Positions 9,086-19,349 of a DNA stretch of 64,000 nucleotides are shown here, piece after piece. A program made the translations under genes and the position numbers. Position 1 is the stretch's first letter; every line of letters starts with the position of its first letter. The stretch comes from Nitrospira sp. (lineage in GTDB: Bacteria; Nitrospirota; Nitrospiria; Nitrospirales; Nitrospiraceae), in NCBI GenBank assembly GCA_005116895.1, contig SWDO01000017.1, forward strand, positions 45,605 to 109,604, read 5' to 3'. The notes beneath the pieces were generated by a model, which ran no database searches, was not told where the DNA came from, and was given only the letters and a program-made list of their open reading frames with translations.

Positions 9086-10105
9086 CTATTCCAGAATGTA
9101 CTTGGTTGGGTCAAGCGCTTGGCCGTTCAATTTCACCATGTAATGCAGGTGAGGACCGGTGGAAAGGCCCGAGCTCCCGACGAGCGCAATGACATCGCCA
9201 CGCTCAACCCTTTGGCCTTCCTTCACCAAGGCCTTCGCCAGATGTCCGTAGAGGGTTTCAACTCCGAATCCATGATCGACGCGGACCATGTTCCCGAGCT
9301 TAGGATCGTATCCTACGGATGTAATCCGACCTTGGGCCGGAGCACGGACCGGGGTGTTTGGTGCAGCACCGATATCCAACCCATCATGCCAGGCGGGCTT
9401 CTCCGTGAAAGGAGAAATTCTCGGGCCAAACCCAGACGTGACCCACCCCTTGACTGGCCAAATCGAAGGCGTCGAGGCCCAGCGAGACGAGCGCTGCTCA
9501 GCTGCTTGTGATAACTCGTCAAGAATACGTTCCTGCATCGTGGCTTGCTTTGAAAGCCATTCCAACCCCTCTTTCACTGATGTAATTGCCAGGAGGGCAT
9601 CTCGAGAAGGCTCTAGACCAACAGCAGATGAGTGTTCTTGATTACCCTCAGATGTTTGCTTAGAGATACCTGGGGAGACATTCAGTTCGGTTCTACCGGG
9701 TATCGAGCCTCCTTCTTCAGAAATCGGCACCTCTTCTCCACCCCTACCGTTTGCCATATCTCCCGTCTTGGGTACTTCTATGCCGAGCATGACTCGAAGC
9801 CTTTGATTCACCTCATTCATTGCCCCAAGGCGCTTCTTCAAGTCATCAATAGCCGTGGAGAAGGCTGCGGTCTGCTCTCGTGCGCTCATGGCTTCCGCGC
9901 GAAAAGCTGCTAACTCCCATACCTCTCCCGTTCTGATGGCATAGTGAGAAACCACGAGAAGATCGGCAAGAACGACCAACCCCGCACAGATCAACAATCG
10001 GCGGAGTAGTTTCTTCGAAAAGCTGAAGCGGATAGGCTTTGCCGTGGACCCTCTGAAAACCACAACGGTATAGGCATCACCGTCTTGAATGTTTGTCTGG
10101 CTCAT
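9086..10105 (-). CDS. M23-family (LytM-type) peptidase with membrane anchor
   Basis: A 339-residue periplasmic peptidoglycan endopeptidase or divisome activator. A cytoplasmic N-terminus rich in basic residues (SFSKKLLRRLL) leads into one membrane helix at about 34-52, then a coiled coil (about 65-105), a polar linker, and the M23 domain in the last 130 residues. Zinc ligands are visible: HDGLDIG, and GPHLHY as the HxH motif, with YGHL between. Whether it cleaves cell wall or only signals is unclear, but all ligands are present, so activity is likely. Confidence 0.87.
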   Translation of the reverse strand: MSQTNIQDGDAYTVVVFRGSTAKPIRFSFSKKLLRRLLICAGLVVLADLLVVSHYAIRTGEVWELAAFRAEAMSAREQTAAFSTAIDDLKKRLGAMNEVNQRLRVMLGIEVPKTGDMANGRGGEEVPISEEGGSIPGRTELNVSPGISKQTSEGNQEHSSAVGLEPSRDALLAITSVKEGLEWLSKQATMQERILDELSQAAEQRSSRWASTPSIWPVKGWVTSGFGPRISPFTEKPAWHDGLDIGAAPNTPVRAPAQGRITSVGYDPKLGNMVRVDHGFGVETLYGHLAKALVKEGQRVERGDVIALVGSSGLSTGPHLHYMVKLNGQALDPTKYILE

Positions 10106-10233
10106 AACCTTCGTCTCCCGTGCCTACTTGTATCTGGAAGGCATGTCAAAACTTACCCTGTAAACTACCGATCTAGCCCCCCATTGGTCAACCTCAAAAT
10201 AGTGCCTCGACGATCTGGTTTCAACCGCATTAT

Positions 10234-10563
10234 CTAGGAGGTTTCTCGGCGAACCCACTCTAGATATGGTGGAAACCCTTGGTAAACAGGAATCGCTATT
10301 ATTTCCGGTACCTTGTACGAATGGATCTTCCGTATTGTTTCTTCAAGAGAACTGAATTTATCAGAGGTTGTCTTGATCAGTAGCAGTGATTCTTGGTCGT
10401 TCATCAACTTTCCTTCCCACCAGTACGTTGAACGCACGGTGGGAATCGTAGAAGCGCAAGCAGCCAGGCGAGACTGTACCACCTGGTCGGCAATCTTCAT
10501 CGCTTCATCTTGGCTCGCCGTTGTGACCATGACAACCACTACCTGGATGGATTCAGTCCCCAT
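10234..10563 (-). CDS. cutA: divalent cation tolerance protein CutA
   Basis: A 109-residue small protein of the CutA1 family, a trimeric ferredoxin-like fold. Typical segments are VVMVTTASQDEAMKIADQVV, LAACASTIPTVRSTYWWEGK, and the C-terminal YKVPEIIAIPV followed by YLEWV. The family has been linked to copper and other divalent-metal tolerance, but its exact role is unsettled. It is on the same strand as, and 130 bases upstream of, the M23 gene, probably as a separate unit. Confidence 0.9.
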   Translation of the reverse strand: MGTESIQVVVVMVTTASQDEAMKIADQVVQSRLAACASTIPTVRSTYWWEGKLMNDQESLLLIKTTSDKFSSLEETIRKIHSYKVPEIIAIPVYQGFPPYLEWVRRETS

Positions 10564-10857
10564 AGGAAAGCCAGGATACTCAAGCGCCTCTCGACAAGCA
10601 ACCTGGATCCTTTCAACGGCGCGTCCCGCTCCCCAGCTTCACATTGAGCAACATCTGTGCCTTTCCAGCAAAGATTCGCAATAGACATTACATTTATTTA
10701 CAATGACTTACGACTTCACCACGACTGCCGATATGGCTCTTGGATAAGGGACTGTGTGGCAAACGTGGTAGTCAGGCATTTTTTGGGACACCGACGTTCA
10801 AAAACAGACTTTCCCCGAGTTTCCCGCAGGCTGTACGAAGGTGATCAAAAACAGACC
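10564..10857. other. intergenic region with a short direct repeat
   Basis: About 290 bases with no credible gene. It contains the 12-mer TCAAAAACAGAC twice (10798 and 10845), separated by a stretch around GTTTCCCGCAGGCTGTACG. The arrangement looks like a dispersed intergenic repeat, but only one copy of the whole unit is seen in this window. Confidence 0.35.
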
Positions 10858-12225
10858 CTATGCCTTCCCTATCTTTGCTAACCCTGAGAAGTAATGAGCG
10901 AATGTCTTCATCCCCCCTGAAGCCTGACCCCAATCGTAATATTCGTTGGGAGCATGATATCCATGCTCAGGCAGGCTTAAGCCTATGAAGAGGATTGGTA
11001 CCTTCCAGGTTTTCTGCATGGTAACCACCGCACCGATTGATCCTCCTTCTCGCACAAATGCGGGATCTTTACCAAACCCTGCCTTTACAGCACGTTTCAC
11101 GCAATCCACATATGATCCTTCGAAACTGCCCTTGAATGGATGGAGCATGCCCTCCTTCTCCACCTTCACATCTGGATTCACCTTCGCCACATGCTTCTTC
11201 AACAGAGCAAACACTCTTTCCGGTACCTGATCTGGAACGAGCCGCATACTGACCTTGAGCTCGGCATGACCAGGCACAACGGTCTTCACCCCCTGTCCAT
11301 GGTATCCCCCACTAAGGCCATGGATTTCAAAGGTCGGAGATGCCCAAATCCGTCGCATGACATCGGCGGGATCCTGCACGCGAAGCGATCGAAATCCGTA
11401 GGCTTTCTTGAAACGTTCTACTTCAAAACCAGACTTCAGGAAATCCTTGATCTCAGTGGTCGTGGGCTTAACCACATCGTCATAGAAACCAGGAATTTTT
11501 ACCCTGCCGGTCCTCGCCTCAACACAGCTATTCGCCACCTCCATCAACTCAGCCAGCGGGTTACGAGCAGCTCCTCCAGTTACACCCGAATGTGCATCGT
11601 TCTCCCCTGTGCGCAAAATCAGCCGTGCGCCGAGCAGGCCGCGCAAGCCGTATGGCACCGCAGGCCGCCCCTTGGCAATCCAGATCGTATCCGACACTAC
11701 CACGGAATCCGGTCGTGGGATCGCACTGTGGTTTCTCAGCCCTGCGGCAAAGTGGGGACTTCCAATCTCTTCTTCGAGTTCCCACAAGAATCGGATGTTG
11801 ATAGGCCAACCTTGCTCGATCGCATATTGAGCGCCAAACATCGCCGTGAGAGCCGGGCCCTTGTCATCGGTGGCTCCTCGCCCCCGATACATCCCGTGTT
11901 CATTTGTAAAGGCAAACGGCGCCTGCCTCCATTCCGGCTCCTGCGCCGGCTGCACGTCCAGATGATTGTAGATTGTGACGGTCGGATACTCAGGCCCTGC
12001 CATCCACCCGCCGGAAACGATGGGATACCCACCGGTTTCAACCACGTGAACCTTGGCATTCATCCCGACCAAATACTGCTTCGCAAGGTCAGCCATACGT
12101 CGCATATCGCCTGCGCGGGATGAATCCATACTGATCGACGGCACCTCCACCATCTGCCCCAAGAGATCCTCAAACTTCGACCGTGATTCCTTGACAAAGA
12201 TCCTCAGTTGCCGCTCATTGACCAT
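10858..12225 (-). CDS. M20-family dipeptidase/peptidase
   Basis: A 455-residue cytosolic metallopeptidase of the M20 (ArgE/DapE/CPG2) clan. Metal-site motifs in order: NHLDVQPA, then GRGATDDKGP with the bridging Asp, ELEEEIGS with the catalytic Glu pair, and a C-terminal His in LPEHGYHAPNE. The dimerisation (lid) domain lies between about residues 210 and 330. The overall form matches M20 dipeptidases of the PepV/CNDP type, so hydrolysis of short peptides is the best estimate; the exact substrate is not readable. A strong AAGGAGG lies before the ATG. Confidence 0.87.
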   Translation of the reverse strand: MVNERQLRIFVKESRSKFEDLLGQMVEVPSISMDSSRAGDMRRMADLAKQYLVGMNAKVHVVETGGYPIVSGGWMAGPEYPTVTIYNHLDVQPAQEPEWRQAPFAFTNEHGMYRGRGATDDKGPALTAMFGAQYAIEQGWPINIRFLWELEEEIGSPHFAAGLRNHSAIPRPDSVVVSDTIWIAKGRPAVPYGLRGLLGARLILRTGENDAHSGVTGGAARNPLAELMEVANSCVEARTGRVKIPGFYDDVVKPTTTEIKDFLKSGFEVERFKKAYGFRSLRVQDPADVMRRIWASPTFEIHGLSGGYHGQGVKTVVPGHAELKVSMRLVPDQVPERVFALLKKHVAKVNPDVKVEKEGMLHPFKGSFEGSYVDCVKRAVKAGFGKDPAFVREGGSIGAVVTMQKTWKVPILFIGLSLPEHGYHAPNEYYDWGQASGGMKTFAHYFSGLAKIGKA

Positions 12226-12310
12226 ACGAGTGATCCTCCTTGATGAAAAGACGGGGAATTATAGCGATCATGTCTCGCAAGAGAAAGCAGCCTCGGGTTC
12301 TAAGCTCAGA

Positions 12311-12805
12311 ATGATGATAAAATGCCTTTCACCCAGCATGACCACTTCGGCACGAATCATCGCTTCTCTCGTCATTGCGCTGCTCACACTTCTCGGAGCA
12401 GACACACCGATACCGGTATGGGCAGAGGAACCGACCAGCATCCAAGCCATACTCGAAGAACCGCGAGACTATCACCTTCGGCATGTCACCTTGCGAGGCA
12501 TTGCGCGGGATGTGCACCCCCTGGAGCCCTACCCGATTGCCAATGGAGATAATTGTTATGGGGCGTACTTGTTCCGTCTTGAGGACGATGAGGCGACGAT
12601 TCCAGTGGCCGTGTTAGGCATTTGTGGTAGACCAGTTGTCCGCGATCCGGACGTCGAAGATGGAGATCGAGTCGAAGTCAGCGCCACGATTCAGGCACCG
12701 AGTCATGGAGGACACTATCTCAGTTTCAAAGGATTGAAAGCGGTGACCGAACAAGAGCGTGTGGTACAGGCAGTCGCCGATCGCATTCTTCCAATCGTTG
12801 AGTAA
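12311..12805 (+). CDS. exported hypothetical protein (OB-fold-like)
   Basis: The ORF track starts at 12053, inside the opposite peptidase gene. The true start is probably 12311, 12314 or 12338, giving about 156-165 residues. A signal peptide is clear (IIASLVIALLTLLGADTPIPVWA, cleaved before EEPTS). The mature part begins SIQAILEEPRDYHLRHVTLRGIARDV and contains GDRVEVSATI, which looks like a small beta-barrel of OB type as in periplasmic tOB/nucleic-acid-binding-like proteins. Two cysteines (NCYGAY and GICG) could form a disulfide. Function unknown. It is divergent from the M20 gene. Confidence 0.65.
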   Translation: MMIKCLSPSMTTSARIIASLVIALLTLLGADTPIPVWAEEPTSIQAILEEPRDYHLRHVTLRGIARDVHPLEPYPIANGDNCYGAYLFRLEDDEATIPVAVLGICGRPVVRDPDVEDGDRVEVSATIQAPSHGGHYLSFKGLKAVTEQERVVQAVADRILPIVE

Positions 12806-12888
12806 CCACCTCAGCAGCCGACCATGGTACCAATACACGTCAACTCCACCATTTCAATGAACCGACCGAAGGAGTAGTAAACGAAGTG

Positions 12889-13620
12889 ATGGTTCAACTA
12901 CTTACAATTGTGGCATCGTTCATAGTGGCGCTGTCGGCCGGCTGTGCGAGCAGCCAAGGGTTCGATCGAACGGCGATGAACGAAGCCCTGCATGTCGAGC
13001 CTACCCCAATCCCTGAGAGTCAGTCCCTCGCGAGCCAGAACGTTCACCTTCCCACACCCGTTCGGCTCGGTATCTTTTTCGTAAGTCACGATTTTCCACA
13101 CAGGCAGTCCATCCGAAAGGTGGAGTGGCTGGCCAGGGATAGAGAGCAACTACTCCGCGAGCTATCTCCACTCCAAGATACGCATGTCCTCCAGGATGCA
13201 TTTGTGCTGATGGATGCCACTCTGCGAGGTGAAGATATTCGCGGGATCCGTCAGGCTGGTGCTCGATATGGAGCCGATGTGGTCTTGATCGTCGACGGAG
13301 TTGCGGCCGTTGATCGATACAACAACCGCTTTGCCTGGTTGTATCCGACCTTACTCGGTGCCTATCTCGCCCCCGGCACTGAAAGCGACGCACTCGTCAT
13401 GGTCACCGGAGGCTTGTGGGCTGTACGCTCCGAATGGCACGCACCGATGCAGACAGTTGAAGGAACATCGACCCTGGTCGGATCGGCGGTCTTAGTCGAA
13501 GATATCGCTGCGCTGCAAGAGGCGAAGAAACACGTCATCCGAGCACTCGGCCAACGCATCGTCGATCGGTTCCCATACTGGATACAGGAGCTCCCCCCTC
13601 CTGCCCCCCACTCACGGTGA
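12889..13620 (+). CDS. putative lipoprotein, hypothetical
   Basis: About 243 residues. The lipobox LSAGC at about residues 16-20 predicts an outer- or inner-membrane lipoprotein. The mature chain has an alpha/beta pattern (GADVVLIVDGVAAVDRY, DALVMVTGGLWAVRSEW) reminiscent of periplasmic LpoB/CsgG-like nucleotide-free Rossmann-type domains, but no family is recognised firmly. GTG at 12886 and ATG at 12889 are both possible starts after GGAG. Its stop overlaps the stop of the convergent porin gene by nine bases. Confidence 0.7.
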   Translation: MVQLLTIVASFIVALSAGCASSQGFDRTAMNEALHVEPTPIPESQSLASQNVHLPTPVRLGIFFVSHDFPHRQSIRKVEWLARDREQLLRELSPLQDTHVLQDAFVLMDATLRGEDIRGIRQAGARYGADVVLIVDGVAAVDRYNNRFAWLYPTLLGAYLAPGTESDALVMVTGGLWAVRSEWHAPMQTVEGTSTLVGSAVLVEDIAALQEAKKHVIRALGQRIVDRFPYWIQELPPPAPHSR

Positions 13621-14841
13621 GTCGAAGCTCACGAGCACTCCCAACAAGAGCAGATGCTGCCCCGGCGTAAGGCCTGCGACACCTGGGCGGAGATCACCAT
13701 TCTTGAAAAACCCACCTTCCACCCCAGTTGAGTCATCATAACGATATTCTGCTCGCACTACCATGTTGGTCCATTTATATGGAACCGTGTACTCGACAGT
13801 AGAAGTGATCGCCTTCACAAACTGCTCCGCACCGGTCCACCGACCGTTCCGATCCCAGTAGAACTCGGGCCGTAACGCCACAGCCCACGGGCCAGTGATA
13901 TGCCATCTCACGACCATATTGCCACCCATGACAAAGGTGCGTGGACTGCCAGGCTGGCCGGCAATGCTCTCGGTTCCGATATCGAAGGACGCTGCGATCA
14001 GCACCTCATCTCCTTTCCATTCCAATATATGATTTCCATACAGACGCCAGAACTCCAAGGAGGTCTGTGTCTGGTCTGGTCCTCCGTAGAAGGTTTGAGT
14101 GAGGGTGAGCCGTGGCGTGGCCTTCCAGATCCATCTTCCCCCATAGCTGGGGAGATCGTTCGGGTGCGCCAGATGATAGTAACTATTCACCACAAAGGCG
14201 GAGACGGTGAGATCCTCGCTCACGGGATACTGCGCATGCACCCCGAACATCATGTAGGGCGTATTGTCCGCAATCCATGATCGCGTATAGTTGACGTTGT
14301 CTTTGGCATAGAGCGATTCATACCCCATCAGGCTGTTGAACAAACCCGCAGTGATCGTCAGCCCGTTGCCGACTGGGGCTAGGTACGACATGTTTGCGCG
14401 ATGAATGTGTCGGAGCACATCTGAACCATCGACCCGCCTTTCCCCAACCAAGAATGCGAACTCTTCCGAATCCCGCCCGCCTTGGAAGCCAAGTTCCATA
14501 CCCCAGCGTGAAGATTCTTTGGCATCCTTGCGCACATAGGCCAGCCCCATGTTCGGAGAGAGATGATTGTGATGCGAAGCTGTGGCACGATTGCGCCAGA
14601 GTTGGTTATCGGGAAAGTTAAAATTACCGATATACCCAACATCCACGTAAGCCCCATAGTGCCAGTCGGTTGCGACAGAGCCACTCGGGCTGGCGGAATC
14701 GGGCATAGGTGGAGCTTTCTCCTCCAATCGCTGACCTAGACCTTGAGCGTTGCATACAGAGACTGTCGCGACTAGCCCCCATGAGATCAATGTCCAACCA
14801 ACACCATTGCGCCAACTGCGCCCATGATTCCTGGTCATCAT
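13612..14841 (-). CDS. Bbp2-type outer-membrane beta-barrel porin
   Basis: About 409 residues, with a signal peptide (GVGWTLISWGLVATVSVCNAQ) and a mature part made of alternating amphipathic strands rich in Tyr, Trp and Gly, ending in LLLLGVLVSFDSP. Segments such as YVDVGYIGNFNFPDNQLWRN and ITAGLFNSLMGYESL fit the putative beta-barrel porin-2 (Bbp2/OmpL-like) family. The ORF track start (14907) adds 22 residues before the signal peptide; ATG at 14841 is preferred but has a weak ribosome site. It is last in the kdpC-kdpD-kdpE run, so it may be an outer-membrane pore for potassium. That link is inferred from position only. Confidence 0.75.
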   Translation of the reverse strand: MMTRNHGRSWRNGVGWTLISWGLVATVSVCNAQGLGQRLEEKAPPMPDSASPSGSVATDWHYGAYVDVGYIGNFNFPDNQLWRNRATASHHNHLSPNMGLAYVRKDAKESSRWGMELGFQGGRDSEEFAFLVGERRVDGSDVLRHIHRANMSYLAPVGNGLTITAGLFNSLMGYESLYAKDNVNYTRSWIADNTPYMMFGVHAQYPVSEDLTVSAFVVNSYYHLAHPNDLPSYGGRWIWKATPRLTLTQTFYGGPDQTQTSLEFWRLYGNHILEWKGDEVLIAASFDIGTESIAGQPGSPRTFVMGGNMVVRWHITGPWAVALRPEFYWDRNGRWTGAEQFVKAITSTVEYTVPYKWTNMVVRAEYRYDDSTGVEGGFFKNGDLRPGVAGLTPGQHLLLLGVLVSFDSP

Positions 14842-14997
14842 ATTGATCGTTGACGGATGCGCAATGCCCGCTCGCATCAATGCAGTTTCCCCACTGCTGA
14901 GAGCCAACTCACACTGACAAACTATACTTCGTCAGATATCAAAACGGGATAAAAACCAATGCCATGACAGTGAGTGCGACATAAAGACAGGAGTAGA

Positions 14998-15699
14998 TTA
15001 TTCTGTCCGAAGTCGATAGCCAACTCCCAGTTCTGTCACAAGATAGCGGGGATGAGCGGGGTTTTTCTCCAGTTTGTTCCGCAACTGTCGCATGTAGACT
15101 CGTAGATAATGTCCTTCGTCTACATGAAGCGGCCCCCAGACCTCTTTTAGCAGCTGACGGTGAGTCAGCACTTTGCCGGCATACCGGATCAACGTTGTGA
15201 GGAGTTTATACTCGATCGGTGTAAGATGAATTTCCTTCCCTGAGACAAACACCTGCCGCCGTCCGAGATCCACCTTCAGATCGCCAAGATCACCCAGCGT
15301 AAACACCGAATCGCCGCCATCAGCAGGTCGGGACGTATGACGAAGCGCCGCTCGCATCCGTGCAAGGAGTTCGTTGACCCCGAACGGTTTTGTCACATAA
15401 TCGTCGGCACCGAGGTCGAGTGCCGCTACTTTGACCTGTTCCTGGTCTCGAGCCGACAGCACGATGATGGGGGTGGTGGTCCATTCCCGCACCTGCCGAA
15501 TGACCTCGCTCCCCTCTAGATCCGGCAAACCGAGATCCAGCAGAATAAGGTCAGGATTTCTTGCTTGAGCTTCGGCAAGGCCATCCCGCCCCGTCGTCGC
15601 CTCGTACAATCGAAAGCCATGGACAGGTAGTGTCGTCCGCAGGAAGCGGCGAATCTCCGGTTCATCTTCAATGAGGAGTATCGTGGCTTCCTGTGACAT
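14998..15699 (-). CDS. kdpE: KdpE, OmpR-type response regulator
   Basis: A 233-residue regulator. The N-terminal receiver has the acidic pair IEDEPE, the phospho-acceptor LILLDLGLPD and the conserved Lys in VTKPFG. The C-terminal winged helix carries HLTPIEYKLLTTLIRYAGKVLTHRQLLKEVWG. KdpE is the partner of the sensor kinase KdpD and normally turns on the high-affinity potassium pump kdpFABC. It starts 18 bases after the kdpD stop. Confidence 0.9.
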   Translation of the reverse strand: MSQEATILLIEDEPEIRRFLRTTLPVHGFRLYEATTGRDGLAEAQARNPDLILLDLGLPDLEGSEVIRQVREWTTTPIIVLSARDQEQVKVAALDLGADDYVTKPFGVNELLARMRAALRHTSRPADGGDSVFTLGDLGDLKVDLGRRQVFVSGKEIHLTPIEYKLLTTLIRYAGKVLTHRQLLKEVWGPLHVDEGHYLRVYMRQLRNKLEKNPAHPRYLVTELGVGYRLRTE

Positions 15700-15717
15700 A
15701 TGGCAATACGGTCTTGA

Positions 15718-18435
15718 TCACTGCTCTTCGATGGAAAAGGATTGGCCGTGTTGAGTCTCCGCCTCCAGAGACGGCTGCTGATCCGGCAACGGAATCGAGA
15801 AGCGAAAGAGGGCGCCCCCACCGGAGCGATTCTCAGCCCAAATACGGCCGCCATGCGCTTCCACGATACCGCGACAAATCGTCAACCCGAGCCCAACCCC
15901 TCCCTCTCGCGCAAGACTACCGCGATAGAATTTATCAAAGATACGGGACTCATCCCCAACTGGAATACCCGGTCCTCTATCTGCGACCTCCACGATCACG
16001 TCGCGATCGCTCGCTGATGCGGACAGATCAATCGGGCCTCCCGAAGGCGCATACTTCACGGCATTCTCCACCAGGTTGATGACCACTTGTTCCAGCAGCA
16101 CTCCATCGACTAACACCAGCGGCAGATCGGCTGGAAACGCCGTGTTGACGGTATGCTCGCGCAACCGTCCCTCCAGTCTGGCCAAGGCTGCACCGACAAC
16201 CTCATCTAGAGAATGCCACTCTTTACTGAGCTGTATGGCTCCCGCTTCAAGACGCATCATATCGAGAAGGTTCTTCAGTAAACGATCAAGACGATCAGCC
16301 TCTCGATAAATGGACCGAGAGAGCTCGCGCCGAGCGGCGGGGTCGAGTACCCTCTGCTCTTCCGCCAAACTACTGGCAGCGCCGGTGATGGTAGCCAGCG
16401 GGGTCCTCAGGTCGTGAGACACCGAGCTGAGAATAGCATTCCGCATGCGCTCCGTTTCGGCGCGCACGTGGGCGTGCTGCGCCTCCTCCGACAGGCGCGT
16501 CCGCTCAATCGCCAGCGCCACCTGATTCACCAGAGATTCGAGCAAGTGCAGTTGCTCGGGGTCCAGCAAGAGTCCCGGGTCCTTCGGCCGGACTGCGACT
16601 ACCCCGATCGCGCCGGATGATCCGACCAAGGGCAAGTACAGAGCGCTGGCCCCCGGCAGCGTATCCGTCCCAAGTCCGGCTCGCTCACTGTGATCGAATG
16701 CCCATTGAGCCACACCCGCTTCCTTTGGGTCCAACTCAAAAAACAGGAGTTCCCCGCGTTGCAGTTGCACCCGCTTGTCCACATCCGCCAGGAAGATGGC
16801 AACTTGAGCATCAAACACCTCACGGAGATGCTTGGCCGCAAGTTGCGCCAGCAGGCCGGTTCCACGATGCATGGCGAGGTCGCGGCTCATGGCATAGAGC
16901 ACTCCCGTGCGTCTTTCTCGGTAACGGGCCAGCTCGGCTTGCTGGTGTAGACGCACGGCCAGATTGCCGATGACCAAGGCAACCACGAGCATGACGCCGA
17001 AGGTCAATAGGTATTGAATATCGGAGACGGCAAAGGAGAGGTAGGGCGGCACGAAGAAGAAATCGAAAGCCGCCACGCTCACAATCGAAGCCATCGCCGA
17101 CGGCCCACGCCCAAAACGAATCGCAATGACAATCACGGCAATGAGATACATCATGATCAAATTCGCCGCCGCGAAATAGGGGAACATCAGCCAAGCGACT
17201 GCCGTCGCTGTCAACACTCCTGCCAAGGCGTAGGCATATCCTGAGGCATCGTTGGTACTTCGGAGAGTGCGACGTATCAGCGGCTGCCCTTCGCCTGCCT
17301 CTCCCGTGATGACATAGATATCCATCTCTCCGCTTTGATGGACGAGGTCCGAGACAACCGACCCAAACACCCATTCCTTCCACCGAGACCTGACTGGTTT
17401 CCCGACAATAATTTTTGTGGCATTGCGGCTGCGTGCATAGCTCAAAATCTCTTGGGCGACGTTCTCGCCGGTGAGCGTGACGGTTTCGGCCCCTAACTGT
17501 TCTGCCAGTCTCAGTGTTTGTACCAGGCGATCTCGTTCGGTTTGCGGCAAGCCAAGATGCCGTGGAAGCTGCACATAGACCGCGATCCACTTGGCATGGA
17601 GATCCGCCGCCATCTGGCGGGCAGCCCTGATCAAGCGTGAGCCACGAGGTTTCATATTCACGCAGACCATGATAGTTTCCGCCGCCGGCCAGGTTCGGAC
17701 CACTGCGTGGTCGCGCCGGTAGACCTCCATCTGCTGATCGACCCGCTCGGCCGTGCGGCGCAACGCGAGTTCTCGAAGCGCGATGAGATTGCCTTTGGCA
17801 AAGAAATTTTGAATCGCATGTTGGATCTGTTCCGGGACATAGACCTTCCCGTCTTTGAGCCGCTGAAGAAGATCGTCAGGCGGGAGGTCGATAAGTTCGA
17901 CGTCATCTGCCCGTTCGAGCACGGAATCCGGGACGGTCTCACGCACCCGCACGCCGGTAATCTGCGTGACCACATCATTCAAACTTTCCAAGTGCTGCAC
18001 ATTCACGGTGGTATAGACCGTAATACCGGCCTTGAGTAATTCCTGAACATCCTGCCACCGCTTGGCATGACGCTGACCCGGGGCGTTGGTGTGTGCCAAT
18101 TCGTCGATGAGGATGATAGTGGGGTGTCGCGCGAGGGCCGCGTCGAGATCGAATTCTTGCAGCATTGCACCACGGTAGCCGACAACGCAGCGCGGGAGGA
18201 CCTCAAGTCCGTCCACCAACGCCTCGGTTTCAGCTCGGCCATGAGTCTCAACGACGCCGATAGCGACATCGACACCGTCACGCAGCTGCTCATGTGCCGC
18301 TTCGAGCATGGCGTACGTCTTCCCAACGCCGGGATTGGCGCCGAAGAAGATCTTGAGTTTGCCTTCGGCTTTGCGAGTTTCCTCCGCCTGCACACGTTTC
18401 AGCAGCGCATCCGGATCTGGTCGTGATTGGCTCAT
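15718..18435 (-). CDS. kdpD: KdpD, osmosensitive potassium-channel sensor histidine kinase
   Basis: A 905-residue inner-membrane kinase of normal size. Domains in order: N-terminal KdpD ATP-binding domain with Walker loop [13 protein letters not shown]; universal-stress-like domain (about 245-370); four closely spaced membrane helices of the DUF4118 type (about 400-500); GAF-like domain (about 520-650); HisKA with [17 protein letters not shown]; and HATPase with [21 protein letters not shown] and [12 protein letters not shown]. All catalytic boxes are intact. In known systems it senses K+ limitation and phosphorylates KdpE. It lies between kdpC and kdpE on the same strand. Confidence 0.93.
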   Translation of the reverse strand: MSQSRPDPDALLKRVQAEETRKAEGKLKIFFGANPGVGKTYAMLEAAHEQLRDGVDVAIGVVETHGRAETEALVDGLEVLPRCVVGYRGAMLQEFDLDAALARHPTIILIDELAHTNAPGQRHAKRWQDVQELLKAGITVYTTVNVQHLESLNDVVTQITGVRVRETVPDSVLERADDVELIDLPPDDLLQRLKDGKVYVPEQIQHAIQNFFAKGNLIALRELALRRTAERVDQQMEVYRRDHAVVRTWPAAETIMVCVNMKPRGSRLIRAARQMAADLHAKWIAVYVQLPRHLGLPQTERDRLVQTLRLAEQLGAETVTLTGENVAQEILSYARSRNATKIIVGKPVRSRWKEWVFGSVVSDLVHQSGEMDIYVITGEAGEGQPLIRRTLRSTNDASGYAYALAGVLTATAVAWLMFPYFAAANLIMMYLIAVIVIAIRFGRGPSAMASIVSVAAFDFFFVPPYLSFAVSDIQYLLTFGVMLVVALVIGNLAVRLHQQAELARYRERRTGVLYAMSRDLAMHRGTGLLAQLAAKHLREVFDAQVAIFLADVDKRVQLQRGELLFFELDPKEAGVAQWAFDHSERAGLGTDTLPGASALYLPLVGSSGAIGVVAVRPKDPGLLLDPEQLHLLESLVNQVALAIERTRLSEEAQHAHVRAETERMRNAILSSVSHDLRTPLATITGAASSLAEEQRVLDPAARRELSRSIYREADRLDRLLKNLLDMMRLEAGAIQLSKEWHSLDEVVGAALARLEGRLREHTVNTAFPADLPLVLVDGVLLEQVVINLVENAVKYAPSGGPIDLSASASDRDVIVEVADRGPGIPVGDESRIFDKFYRGSLAREGGVGLGLTICRGIVEAHGGRIWAENRSGGGALFRFSIPLPDQQPSLEAETQHGQSFSIEEQ

Positions 18436-18608
18436 GCAAGCAGTTTCCCGCGTTAGGTTGCGCGCAAAATTGAAGACAACTTCGTGAACGGCGCTTGAAT
18501 TCTAGGATAGGCCCGGAAGAGCGTCAACGGCACGATCGACCGTACAAGGGCTACGGGTGGTTTAGCGAATGCTTCCACTGATGACCACCCGACATAGAGG
18601 CTCTGAAA

Positions 18609-19181
18609 CTAATGCCTCTCGTCCAGAGCGAGATTCAGCAAAAGAACATTGACTCGTGGTTCTCCAAGAACACCGAGCTGGCGACCCTCTGTGTGTTGCA
18701 CCACGAGGTCTCGCACCACGGCTGCATCGAGCCCTCGAGCACGCGCTACTCTTCTGATTTGGTACTGAGCAGCCGCCGGGCTGATGTGAGGATCCAGCCC
18801 GCTGCCTGATGAAGTCACGAGGTCAATAGGGACAAGCGCATCGTTACCCGGATCAGCGGCCCGCAATGCGACCACTCTCGCTTTAACCCCATCGATCAAC
18901 ACCTGGTTGGTCGGTCCGAGGTTTGATCCCCCGGATGCAGCGGCGTTGTAGGGAAACGGCGCGGTCGCCGAGGGCCGACTCCAGAAATACTCCGGTTTGT
19001 CAAAATACTGTCCGATCAACGTGGACCCAACCACTTTGCCTTCGCGCACGATCAAGCTGCCGTTCGCCTGGTCTGGGAAAAGCACGCGGGCCAGCCCTGT
19101 GACCGCCAGCGGATAGACTAGGCCAGTCAAGACAGTCATAAGTAAGAGCATGGTCAGAGCAGGTCTTAGGTGGTCCTTCAT
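18609..19181 (-). CDS. kdpC: KdpC, potassium-transporting ATPase C subunit
   Basis: A 190-residue subunit with one N-terminal membrane helix ([29 protein letters not shown]) and the typical periplasmic part: [45 protein letters not shown] as the SRPSA signature, [19 protein letters not shown], and the C-terminal LNLALDE. In the Kdp complex KdpC joins the KdpA channel to the KdpB ATPase. A good GGAGAGAC ribosome site precedes the ATG. Directly upstream, where kdpB should be, there is a DUF2442 gene on the other strand, so kdpA and kdpB are not in this locus. Confidence 0.92.
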   Translation of the reverse strand: MKDHLRPALTMLLLMTVLTGLVYPLAVTGLARVLFPDQANGSLIVREGKVVGSTLIGQYFDKPEYFWSRPSATAPFPYNAAASGGSNLGPTNQVLIDGVKARVVALRAADPGNDALVPIDLVTSSGSGLDPHISPAAAQYQIRRVARARGLDAAVVRDLVVQHTEGRQLGVLGEPRVNVLLLNLALDERH

Positions 19182-19349
19182 GTCTCTCCTCGCGTCCTAA
19201 TCGTTATCTCAGTCAAACAAGATGCAAAGAGACGCCTTCCTCGCCCGCTATCATTACCACCGCCCACACTTGGGATTGTCACCGATGCGACCACCACTTC
19301 AGACACCCACGACACAGGAGGAAGGACTGTCGGATATTTACGGAGAATA

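Noticed and set aside
16820-17590. 256-aa ORF in kdpD
   Set aside because: Shadow frame of kdpD, Arg/Ser/Cys-rich, same strand in another frame.
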